Source: Drosophila pseudoobscura (lineage: Eukaryota > Arthropoda > Insecta > Diptera > Drosophilidae). From it: a stretch of DNA of 64,000 nt. Location: assembly GCF_009870125.1 (NCBI RefSeq), contig NC_046680.1, positions 21,409,501 through 21,473,500 of the forward strand. The letters run 5' to 3'. The position numbers and the translations under genes are program-made. The notes under the pieces are model-generated. The model was given only the letters and a program-made list of their open reading frames with translations. It ran no database searches and was not told the DNA's origin. Below are positions 1 to 8,637 of this stretch, piece by piece (the stretch's first letter is position 1; the number at the start of each line of letters is the position of its first letter).

Positions 1-396
1 TTGGTGGTCGCTGGCTTCGTTAACTAGGGGATCAGATGGAATAAGGCATTGCGTTCGCATGAAAGACTCGGGACTAACCTCCTCCAGCACCACCGATGTC
101 TTGAGCCGTTCGCAGGGATCACAGTAGTTGGGGACCGTTTGGGGATGTTTTGTCGTGTCGTGCCCGTTCACATTCGCACTCCCATTGCCACTCGTTTTCT
201 TTTGCTGCTGCTGATTCTTGGGCTTCAAAGGATCACCGCCACGATCCACACACTCCTGAAGGAAGTCTTCTTCGATGTCTATCAGCCGCTTGACGGCGCA
301 ATCCCGCTTCAGGAAGTTCTTGATGACGGACAAGTCGCGCGGAACGGCGCCAATCACATCGAAATCATCGCAGCGCGGCTGGGCACGGAAGGTCAT
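1..396 (-). CDS. partial unidentified gene, N-terminal part, runs off the left edge
   Basis: The minus strand is open from an ATG at 396 to the window edge. The reading begins MTFRAQPRCDDFDVIGAV and shows the strong G/C third-position bias of real Drosophila genes, at least down to about position 79. It is acidic and lysine-rich, with cysteines near residues 9, 33 and 49 and a Gln run around residue 60, and it has no signal peptide or membrane segment. A second in-frame ATG lies upstream at 501; the stretch between the two is C-rich and looks more like leader, so I prefer 396. A GTTAGT at 78 could be a splice donor; the coding exon would then end at 79 (106 codons). The frame stays open past it, so I cannot decide. 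The gene is divergent from Punch and may share its promoter region. I do not recognise the family. Confidence 0.6.
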   Translation of the reverse strand, partial: MTFRAQPRCDDFDVIGAVPRDLSVIKNFLKRDCAVKRLIDIEEDFLQECVDRGGDPLKPKNQQQQKKTSGNGSANVNGHDTTKHPQTVPNYCDPCERLKTSVVLEEVSPESFMRTQCLIPSDPLVNEASDHQ

Positions 397-982
397 GATG
401 TGGCAGACTGTTTCGGGGGGATGGGATGGAGCAAGGAATTTGGAATTGTTTGTTGAAAGGCTTCCTATCGAGTGGTGTGGCAGAGTCGAGTAGATTGACA
501 TTTTAACACTTGACGGAGACAAATGCTACTCCTTGAAGAACCTTGAATGTTTCCAGTTGGCGCCAGTCCCAGAGAGACATGCTCTTGGCAGCAGCAACAA
601 GTCCGCGATAGAGAGAGAGAGAAGAGAGCTACGCAGTTGGACAGCCACTGGACAAAAAACCGTGTGAGTGCGAGACTGTGTGCTCTGCTGCTGCGTGGAG
701 CTTACGAGGCTGTGGGGGAGCTTTCTGGCGCTCAAAGCTCTGCTTTGGGGGTTCTTATTGCCACTGCGGGCTCCAGCAGCCACTCAGTGGAGCAGAGCAT
801 TCCAACGCGCCAGCACAAGACGGAGACCAAAGCTAAAGACAAAGTTCAACGTATAATAGAAAGAATCGAGTGAAAAAGTTAAAGATTTTGTGTATTTACT
901 ATCGAGACGCATCTTTTTGTTCAAAGTGACAAATATTTGAGCTCCATCTCCAATCTCCCCACCGCCGCCGCCGCGTTTCACG
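397..982. promoter_or_regulatory. divergent intergenic region upstream of Punch
   Basis: About 590 bases separate the start codons of the partial minus-strand gene and Punch, so this must hold both leaders and both promoters. It contains a GA-rich stretch (608-630), which could bind GAGA factor. No clear TATA box stands out in a place I would trust. Open frames on both strands here have no codon bias and are chance. The role as a bidirectional promoter is inferred from the arrangement. Confidence 0.4.
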
Positions 983-3900
983 ATGAGTTTTACACGCCAA
1001 CTGTCCGAGATGAGTGCCAGTGAACTGAACGACGCCATCGACGATACCAACTTTCCGCAGGCCCACATCCTTTCGCGCGGCCGCAACAACAGCGTCTGCT
1101 CAACAAGTAGCACCTCGGGCACTTCCTCTCTGGCGGACCGGGCCCTGTCGCAGCCGGAGGAGCAGCCTGCTATTCCGCAGCCAGGATCCGCTGTGGGCAC
1201 GCCCACGGATGAGCTGGTGCCGAGCAGTGGAGCCACAAATCGCCCCCGCCTGATTCTGAAGACGAACGGCAGCATTCCGGAAAACGATGGTACACAACCG
1301 ACAACACCAATGACACCACGTACATCGACAACGCCAGGTAGTGGTGGGGCTGCGTCTGAGTATAGCCAGGCGGAGAGGAGACCAAAAAAAAAAACTCTTT
1401 GGCGATAAGCAGAATACGTACTGATACGGCGTTCCAGTGAATGGTTTTGGGGTCAAGGGTTAGAGATGTGCTTCGATTTAGAACAGTTTCATTATTTCCA
1501 TCTATGCCCACACACACCCGCCAAGGGGGGCATTGCCTCCTTATCTTGCCCATAGTTTACTGATATATGATGATGATGATGGGCTCAATCGCAATCTAAC
1601 CTGAGTTTTCCTTTTCTCTCCTTTCTGCCATTGCAGGCCACGAGAAGTGTACTTTCCACCACGACCTGGAGTTGGACCACAAGCCGCCCACACGAGAGGC
1701 TCTGCTGCCGGACATGGCGCGCTCCTACCGCCTTTTGCTGGGCGGCCTGGGCGAGAATCCCGATCGCCAGGGCCTGATCAAGACCCCCGAGCGAGCGGCC
1801 AAGGCCATGCTGTACTTCACCAAGGGCTACGACCAATGTCTGGAGGGTAAGTGAAGCCCCACACTTACGAGTATCACCTGTTTGTCCGTCCTCTTTCTGG
1901 TAATTAGCACCAGGTCACTGATCGTTCTGTTGTTTATCCTGTGCCGTGTGCGTCATGCGTTCCACGGCATTTCCCAAAAGTGCGATCTAAAACTAGTTTC
2001 GTGGACAGTGCCGTGATTCATGAGTTTGGGTTGGTCTGGTCTGTGAGGTGCTTCACATTTATCGGGGGTTCCTGAGTCCGTTAGTGCATTAGTCTAATTG
2101 CTGTCCCCCTGAGTTACAGTTCCACCATGAATGTTACTGTATTATGTCAAAGCAATATAGTAGTGCTCCATACATGCATGGAGAGCATAAAAAGGTCATA
2201 TATGGTATGGTTTAGTATTGCAAGGTAATCTTTAGTAGGTTAATCTACAGCTGTGAGAGTGAAATAGGAATAATTTTGGATGGTTTACTTTTTCGAACAC
2301 GAATAAAGATTCTCCTGAGTTATTTAGAATGATCGAGTATCGATCTACATTCTTTTCATGTGGACGTGTCTTCTTTATTTTCCTGGACTGGCCGTACATT
2401 TATGAATTATTAATCTAAGCTAGGGATGCCGTATTGGCTGACATAGGTTGTAATGGGGCCTACCACACTGCTATCAATCAATGTAGAAGTATTCTATAGA
2501 GAACGACATAAATAGCGGTGTAATACAGTAGAAACCTATGTTGAACAAGTTATACATTGTTGCTTTCAGTAGCTAGACCTTATTCAGATGACCTTAGCTG
2601 TATCGGATCTACATATGTTAGAACCGTTGTTTAGAGTAACCATATAGTAGCCTTATATAGTACTTTCGATAATAGGATGGCCCAATTTCGTACAGTTTTC
2701 ATGCGGTTTCTCCGCTTCAAATTGGAATTGCATTTGAACTTGTCATGTAATCAAATGCTTGGAACGAAACAACATTGCAAATAAACTGATACGTGCTACC
2801 GCGGACCGGTTCTTCGAGATGAAAATCAGGTTCTACAGTTTGTCAAATAAAATCGCATGTAAAGGCACGAGCGAGTGTGTTGGCCGTTTGAAAGCCAAAT
2901 GAGAGAAGCGAAAGTGAATAGCCTTCGAAAATAGAGTTCGAATTTTGTGGATATTCCAGCCAAATCTAACTTTGTTTCAACGTGACTTGCGAAACTGACA
3001 TTGAAAGACCCAGAAGATGTTTTGGGGAGGGGGGAATTTTGATTTCCATCCGGAAACACACTAGAGAACTTGAGCTTTTCTGCATGTATGTTGAGGGGCA
3101 GAGAGAGAGAACGCTAGAAGTGCGTGGGTGGATGGGCTACTTAAAGCATTTAAAGTGAGTGTTGCGAAAGCTTCCTCTCCTTAACAACCCCAACGCCCAT
3201 GGCCACGGCCACCGCCAACGCATGGACACACGCACACACACTTGAACTTAACATTCAGTTATGCAGCAAATAAATCGCAACAGGAATTAAGCGCGCCATA
3301 AATCACGTGTAAGCCCCAGAGAGTGGTGCTTTTGTCTAAATTGGGTATTTGTCGTCTAAGAACTCAACGACTCCGTGGCGCAACGGTAGCGCGTCTGACT
3401 CCAGATCAGAAGGTTGCGTGTTCAAATCACGTCGGGGTCATTTAGAACGAAGCAGCGTCTTTTTTCTCCCCTCTGTTCGTCTTCCTTCTTTATTTTGTAT
3501 TGTTTCTTTTTTTAAGATGTACTGAACGGCGCGGTATTCGATGAGGATCATGATGAGATGGTGGTTGTCAAGGACATTGAAATGTTCTCCATGTGCGAGC
3601 ATCACTTGGTACCATTCTACGGCAAAGTGTCCATCGGCTATTTGCCATGCAACAAGATCCTGGGACTGAGCAAGCTGGCACGGTAGGACGGACCACCACA
3701 ACACCCTAGAAAGAACATTATAATTTATCAAAATGTACGAAATTTGCAACCTTTTTCAGTATTGTGGAGATCTTTTCGCGTCGATTGCAAGTGCAGGAGC
3801 GTCTGACAAAGCAAATTGCAGTGGCTGTAACTCAGGCCGTTCAGCCTGCAGGCGTTGCCGTTGTGGTTGAAGGAGTGTAAGTTAAAAAAAGTACAATAAA

Positions 3901-4219
3901 AAAAAAGAAGTTTTTGCATCGGCCGGGAATCGAACCCGGGCCGCCCGCGTGGCAGGCGAGCATTCTACCACTGAACCACCGATGCTTATGATCACCGCTC
4001 TGTGAATGCTCTACAAAGCCACTGAGCAATGCATGAAGAGATCTGGACTAATTATTTCGTGTCTTCTTTCTTTTTTTTCGTTTTTCTAGACACATGTGCA
4101 TGGTGATGCGAGGCGTGCAGAAAATCAATAGCAAAACTGTTACTTCTACCATGTTGGGAGTGTTCCGGGACGATCCCAAGACCCGCGAGGAATTCCTGAA
4201 CTTAGTCAATAGCAAATAA
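983..4219 (+). CDS. Pu: GTP cyclohydrolase I (Punch)
   Basis: Catalyses GTP to 7,8-dihydroneopterin triphosphate, the first step of tetrahydrobiopterin and pteridine eye-pigment synthesis, in the cytosol. Five coding exons join in frame: 983-1337, 1637-1846, 3517-3682, 3760-3876 and 4090-4219, giving 325 residues. All introns are GT/AG. Exon 1 encodes the Ser/Thr/Pro-rich regulatory N-terminus starting [18 protein letters not shown]. The catalytic domain begins in exon 2 ([20 protein letters not shown]). Exon 3 carries the zinc ligand motif [16 protein letters not shown], exon 4 the QERLTKQIA segment, and exon 5 the second zinc cysteine in [11 protein letters not shown]. The end, [10 protein letters not shown], is the usual one. 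The D. melanogaster gene has alternative first exons; I see only this one. Introns 2 and 4 each contain a tRNA gene. Confidence 0.97.
1847..3516 (+). other. long Punch intron 2
   Basis: A 1.67 kb intron between exons 2 and 3. It is AT-rich and carries no coding frame with normal codon use. The minus-strand open frame at 2826-3059 is not convincing. Its one clear gene is the sense-strand tRNA-Trp at 3369-3440. The other introns are 299, 77 and 213 bases, so this is the natural place for enhancers or alternative promoters, but I see none by motif. Confidence 0.7.
3369..3440 (+). tRNA. tRNA-Trp (CCA), inside Punch intron 2
   Basis: A 72-base cloverleaf starting GACTCCG and ending CGGGGTC plus discriminator A. 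The anticodon loop CTCCAGA, between stems TCTGA and TCAGA, gives anticodon CCA. The T-loop box (GTTCAAATC) is present and there is no intron. It lies on the same strand as Punch. A run of six T at 3460-3465 is the likely RNA polymerase III terminator; it sits within the region just upstream of the exon 3 acceptor. Identical in sequence to the copies at 4974-5045 and 5417-5488. Confidence 0.96.
3915..3985 (-). tRNA. tRNA-Gly (GCC), antisense inside Punch intron 4
   Basis: A 71-base cloverleaf read on the minus strand, GCATCGG to CCGATGC plus A. The anticodon loop CTGCCAC gives GCC. The T-loop box GGTTCGATTCC is intact. A run of T's follows the 3' end on the minus strand (A-rich plus strand, 3896-3906) and can serve as terminator. 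It occupies a third of the 213-base intron 4 of Punch, opposite to Punch transcription. Identical to the copy at 5156-5226. Confidence 0.96.
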
Positions 4220-4973
4220 ACTGGAAATGGTGGGACTTTGAGAGAACAAGGAATTGGAATACGAAATAAACTAAATCCTACAATATTTTTTGAGGCGCAT
4301 ACATACTTACAAAATACCTACAAAACATACGAAAAGTGAAAAAGAAACACAGGGTCCACAAGCTTATGTTTTTTTAGGATTGATTTTTCATAGTTAGTGC
4401 AAATTCTGCAGCCATTTTAATTGTTGACTCGTGTAAAAATTGTTGAAAAATCCTGTTAGCCAAATACGTTTATCTAGAAAAAGGAAGGAATATATAAAAA
4501 GAAGGATGGATAGAACAGAATTTAATGCTGGTGTTGGGTAGGTTTATTTTGAATTTTATATTGAAATTTATGGCACTTTAATGATGCGCCTTACAGCCTA
4601 CATACATACATGTGTATGCGTAAGTGCATCGCGCAATAAGGGAACAACTACTGATAATAAATCAACGCAAACCGTTTAGGGAATTTACAATATTATCGTA
4701 TACAGAGTACGTAACAAGTAATCGAATACCTATATACTCATATCTGTATTTATATATATACAACATAAAAGTTAAATTTAAAACTATCGTGAATATTGGC
4801 GATTTTAAATGTTAAAACTTAATGCTCATTATGTACATGTTGTTGCTTGTAGTAAATCGAATCAAAGCTGCTTATAAATTATACAATAAATTATCTAAAT
4901 TATCTTAAATATTGTTGAAATAGTGTGTTCAAAATATAAAAAAAAATTGGGGGGAAAAAAGATTATCCCATAT
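4220..4973 (+). other. Punch 3' untranslated region and spacer
   Basis: An AATAAA at 4265-4270, 46 bases past the stop codon, is a plausible poly(A) signal for Punch; further AATAAA-like sites follow. The rest is AT-rich with no coding frame I would support; the 63-codon frame at 4624-4815 lacks codon bias. Confidence 0.5.
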
Positions 4974-5045
4974 TGACCCCGACGTGATTTGAACACGCAA
5001 CCTTCTGATCTGGAGTCAGACGCGCTACCGTTGCGCCACGGAGTC
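4974..5045 (-). tRNA. tRNA-Trp (CCA)
   Basis: A minus-strand copy identical over 72 bases to the tRNA-Trp in Punch intron 2, with the CCA anticodon and both internal promoter boxes intact. The plus-strand A-runs at 4939-4946 and 4955-4960 give T-runs downstream on the minus strand that can act as terminator. Confidence 0.96.
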
Positions 5046-5155
5046 TTGCCGAGGGGAGGGTGTCCAGTGTCCCATATTGGACAAAACCAACAGGTTGTCA
5101 AGGCCGATTATACTACGTAAGAATGCATACAGGCTTAGACCTGAGTTTGTCACAA

Positions 5156-5226
5156 GCATCGGTGGTTCAGTGGTAGAATGCTCGCCTGCCACGCGGGCGG
5201 CCCGGGTTCGATTCCCGGCCGATGCA
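5156..5226 (+). tRNA. tRNA-Gly (GCC)
   Basis: A plus-strand copy identical over 71 bases to the one inside Punch intron 4. The anticodon is GCC, and TTTTTT at 5233-5238 is a clean RNA polymerase III terminator seven bases after the discriminator. Confidence 0.96.
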
Positions 5227-5416
5227 GTACCATTTTTTCGTTTTTATTTTTTTTTTCTGAAGGCAATTTTATTGTGAAACACACTTTCTTTTTCACAGGC
5301 AAGTGAATTGGGTGGGCGGTCAAAGATGGTTATATTTAAAAAAATGTTTGGAAAACTAATTTTATTTACCCTTAAATTACACATAAAAAAAAAATGATTT
5401 AAAAAAATTAGTCCAT

Positions 5417-5488
5417 TGACCCCGACGTGATTTGAACACGCAACCTTCTGATCTGGAGTCAGACGCGCTACCGTTGCGCCACGGAGTC
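5417..5488 (-). tRNA. tRNA-Trp (CCA)
   Basis: The third 72-base tRNA-Trp, minus strand, identical in the mature region to the other two. Downstream on the minus strand lie T-runs, seen on plus as the A-runs at about 5386-5393 and 5400-5407. Flanking DNA is not shared between the copies, so only the gene itself is conserved. Confidence 0.96.
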
Positions 5489-5970
5489 GATGCAAATTTT
5501 CTCTTTCTTTCCCCATATAAGCAGCTGCGCCACAGCGCCATCTATTGTTGAAGGTACATTTTGTCTAGGTGTTGCTGTCAGCATCGATACTTTGCAATCG
5601 ATAGCTAAAAGTAAAATAAACTTTGTAATTTTTGTAAATGAAACATCAAATTTATTATTAAAACCTCTTTTACACAACGTTTACTTATTGAGTTTTTGGT
5701 TTTTAGTGTTTAGATCTTGTGTTTTTTCCTAATGTTTTATCCTTGTTCTGCCTATTGCTGAGGCTGAGGGGAAAGGAGCAAATTTAAATCCTTCCAGTTA
5801 ATACTTTAAACTAATTTCATCATTAGATCAAACATATACATAATAGTGTAAATGGCCCCGAAGATTCTTCCATTGTAAAATCTAAAATCTAAAAACATCG
5901 ATGTTTTCAGTTCAACAATGTCCCTACATTCCATACTTACTTGCGTTTTCTTAAGTCTTATGTTGCTGGC
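5489..5970. other. spacer with ATCGAT motifs
   Basis: AT-rich DNA without a supported gene. It has three ATCGAT sites: about 5583-5588 and 5598-5603, the second within AATCGATAG close to the DRE core TATCGATA, and one in the palindrome AACATCGATGTT near 5896-5907. Such motifs are common in Drosophila housekeeping promoters, but no gene start is evident beside them. Confidence 0.35.
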
Positions 5971-6028
5971 AACATTAAAACAGCTTGACCTTTTTTGTTT
6001 AAGCCTTGCTTTGACCTTTTTCGCTAAA
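5971..6028. repeat. left copy of a dispersed repeat pair
   Basis: Bases 5971-6003 recur exactly as 7824-7856 (33 bases, beginning AACATTAAAACAGCTTGACC), and 6011-6028 recur exactly as 8055-8072 (18 bases, TTGACCTTTTTCGCTAAA). Both halves are in the same order and orientation, so the right copy looks like the left one with about 190 extra bases inside. The pair brackets a 1.8 kb block of relic coding and repeat DNA. Confidence 0.8.
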
Positions 6029-6089
6029 CCTTTTTTTGTTTGAACATATTCGCATTTCCAAAATTAACAACATTCTGAATATTTCCAGT

Positions 6090-6925
6090 GTGGCCGAAAA
6101 TTTTCAACCCCCCTAGTGGGAGCATCGATGTCTGCTACTATCTGTCGCTTCCCCATCTCTCTCAACATCATGTCCTCAAAATCATCTTTCTCAAAAATTT
6201 GTAAATTTTGAAGACGAAGAAGACGATTTCTTGTGATGGGAGTTGGCCAGGTAAACTCCAACTGATACGGAGGCGCCACCCAACTCCCATCACTATATAC
6301 AGGAGTGGGTTTCTGTCCATGGGAGGGGGTGGGGTGAGACTGCTCTCGCGAAATGCATACTTGTTTGGTGGAGTCAGGCTCCACCCAGCAACTGAGAGGT
6401 TTAAATACATACATACATATACCCATGCCATAAATACATACCTAGTCTATTATAATGTTTAATATATCTTCATAATCAGGATCGGTTGGATCGTCGGCGC
6501 CGTTGTTGATGACGGAAGAGACATGAGCGTCCGTATCTACTGCCGTTAACGTTACCGGAATTATTCTGCCGAATTATTTAATTATAATCAAATTTACCAA
6601 GAACCTTTCCAGCCTTTGCAAATGTGAAATTGAATAAATGAAAATATTTCCATCTCTATGAATTTTTGGTGGTCCTGAAAAGGACCGATTTGTTGACGCA
6701 TGGCAACGTCATCCAACGTCGACAGGGCTGGTTCCCGGCTTCGGAGTAATCCTTTCGACGACGGGCGGCGTTCGTCTTTGCAAGTCTATTGGCGGGGCAG
6801 CCATCGCATATGATGCACATCAATCGCGGGCCATATCCTCGCCGACGAATGTTGTCGAGGACGAAGGACAAACCGGAGTCGATGGCATGGCTACCCAACA
6901 CCTCCTGCGATACGAGGGCATGCAA
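6090..6925 (-). pseudogene. decayed protein-coding relic, possibly mobile-element derived
   Basis: Three separate minus-strand stretches have coding character but do not join into one frame. About 6656-6905 includes GSHAIDSGLSFVLDNIRRR, preceded by an acceptor-like CGTATCGCAG. A shorter frame runs about 6442-6560 and ends NNGADDPTDPDYEDILNIII before a stop. Another covers about 6090-6300 and includes FEKDDFEDMMLREMGKRQIV. Neighbouring pieces need different frames and are split by stops, which suggests decay. I do not recognise the protein. The location between direct repeats and beside a mini-me-like element makes a dead transposon gene the likeliest origin, but an unspliced host gene is not excluded. 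Confidence 0.3.
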
Positions 6926-6990
6926 ATAAATTAATTGATTAGAATCAAAGACTATACAATACCAAGATGTTGCATGAGGAACAAATGCTT

Positions 6991-7210
6991 TTTCTACCCG
7001 ATACTCAAAATGAGTATTGGGGTATATTAGATTTGTGGTAAAAGTGGATGTGTGTAACGTCCAGAAGGAATCGTTTCCGACCCCATAAAGTATATATATT
7101 CTTGATCAGCATCAATAGCCGAGTCGATTGAGCCATGTCTGTCTGTCCGTCTGTCCGTCTGCCCGTCCCCTTCAGCGCCTAGTGCTCAAAGACTATAATA
7201 TATATATAGC
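6991..7210 (+). mobile_element. mini-me / DINE-1-like non-autonomous element core
   Basis: The block holds the hallmark series seen in this Drosophila repeat family. It has a conserved lead-in around TACTCAAAATGAGTATTGGG, the TATATATATTCTTGATCAGC core, a GTCY proto-microsatellite (about 7137-7167: GTCT and GTCC units), and a TA-rich stretch near 7196-7207. Such elements lack genes and are often grouped with Helitron-like repeats. The recognition rests on remembered family features, and the ends cannot be placed from one copy. Confidence 0.65.
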
Positions 7211-7319
7211 CGCTGGTACTACATCCAACGACAAGCTCATCAGCAGCAACAAGTGTGTATTTAAATGCAGTTCTTTGCAAGGAGCAATATTTAATCATGG
7301 TTTCTTTTCCTTATTTTAG

Positions 7320-7657
7320 CTTATGGGGACAATGGCTATGTAGTCACTCTCAAGCACTGCTACCACAAGCAGCAACGACCGCTGGGTATACCAGATGCAG
7401 TGTCCAGGCCTCCTGCTGCGGCATCGCAAACAAGGAAATGCAGTACCAACAACCAGTTAGTGCTGGCTCCTGTGCCGGCAAAGCGTGGGAGGAGGAAGCT
7501 AACATCTAACTGTTGCTGTTATGGTAAGTGTTCGACTCAACCGTCTTCACCTCCTGATCCAGCTGCTTCGGCAAATTATAATTAATAACTATACATACAT
7601 ATATTTACAGACATTTCTTCCGATACCAAAGTGGAAAGTGCTGGCGATAGCTGCTAA
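7320..7657 (+). CDS. possible two-exon 3' end of an unidentified basic protein
   Basis: A good acceptor (TTATTTTAG, ends 7319) opens a 204-base block 7320-7523 that ends at a consensus donor GTAAGT. A second acceptor (ATATTTACAG, ends 7610) leads to 7611-7657 and a stop. Joined, they read about 82 codons in one frame, including TLKHCYHKQQRPLGIPDAV, a basic AT-hook-like PAKRGRRKLTS and a Cys run, ending ESAGDSC. An AATAAA follows at 7801-7806. No start exon is visible, and the block lies inside the repeat-flanked region, so it may belong to a transposon or a relic. Family unknown. Confidence 0.3.
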
Positions 7658-7823
7658 CAACGGTTCAGATACGGCATTGCATTATTTATACATTCGTGTG
7701 GTAAGTATTATCCTATCCTTATACATAACAATCATCCTCGCCAGATATCTATCAACAAAGAAACTAGTGGCTAAAATCATCATAATTTACATACATACAT
7801 AATAAAACTATGCACTTAATAGA

Positions 7824-8072
7824 AACATTAAAACAGCTTGACCTTTTTTGTTTAAGTCTCGCTGTAGTCAAAATACAATAAAAAGAAGAACTTAAATAGG
7901 CAATCTTGTAGAGAATTTATTCATCAATGGCCTAAAATTATATGGGCGAAGCTAAAGATTTTAGTTAGTCAGCATTATTCAACGGAATATAAAAATTGAG
8001 CAATAGGAAAGATTTTTCTCTTACGTTTTATTACGCTATTACGTTTTATTTTGTTTGACCTTTTTCGCTAAA
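7824..8072. repeat. right copy of the dispersed repeat pair, interrupted
   Basis: 7824-7856 equals 5971-6003 base for base and 8055-8072 equals 6011-6028. Between them lie about 200 bases absent from the left copy, AT-rich and without features I recognise. Confidence 0.75.
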
Positions 8073-8517
8073 ATCTTTTTCCAGGCAAGTTCAGGTGAAA
8101 AATATAGTTGTTTTTTTTAAGTTCAGATGAAAGATTGCATGAATCTACAAGAAGAATTTACAATCGTTAATATTTTCCGCCATTTACCTCAAGTAGTTGA
8201 ACTATTTAAATAGGGGGGCTTTAGTGGGCTAAGGCCAGTTTTTCATCATACGGGACGCTATTGTTGGTGGGGAACCAACATTGATTCAAAAATAATCAAA
8301 GTCAAGTATTTAAAATAAGCCTGTCGAGTAGAAAATAGATTCATTAATTGGATAAAATTATGTGGGCAGGGCTGAGAGAGCTAGATAGCTAATAATATTG
8401 GAGGGAATATCAAAAGCGAGGAATGTAGAGCTTAAATTAGTCGGTATATTCTTCAAATGAGACTTCAATTTCGGTATGTTTCTGAGGGCAGGGCGATATA
8501 TTTCAACGATAAATCCG

Positions 8518-8528
8518 TGGTCACACTG
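8518..8528 (+). promoter_or_regulatory. core promoter motif 1 of the lyase gene
   Basis: TGGTCACACTG matches the Drosophila core promoter element known as Ohler motif 1 (YGGTCACACTR). It lies 110 bases upstream of the lyase start codon, the right place for a TATA-less, broadly active promoter. That suits a housekeeping peroxisomal enzyme. Confidence 0.65.
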
Positions 8529-8637
8529 ACCGCGTCCCGTGGACTATATTTAATTTGTTTAACTAATTTTAGCTCAGTACGCGGAGTAACGCGGCGCCTG
8601 TGACTTTTTAGCACAATAAAAACAGAACTCACACAAA

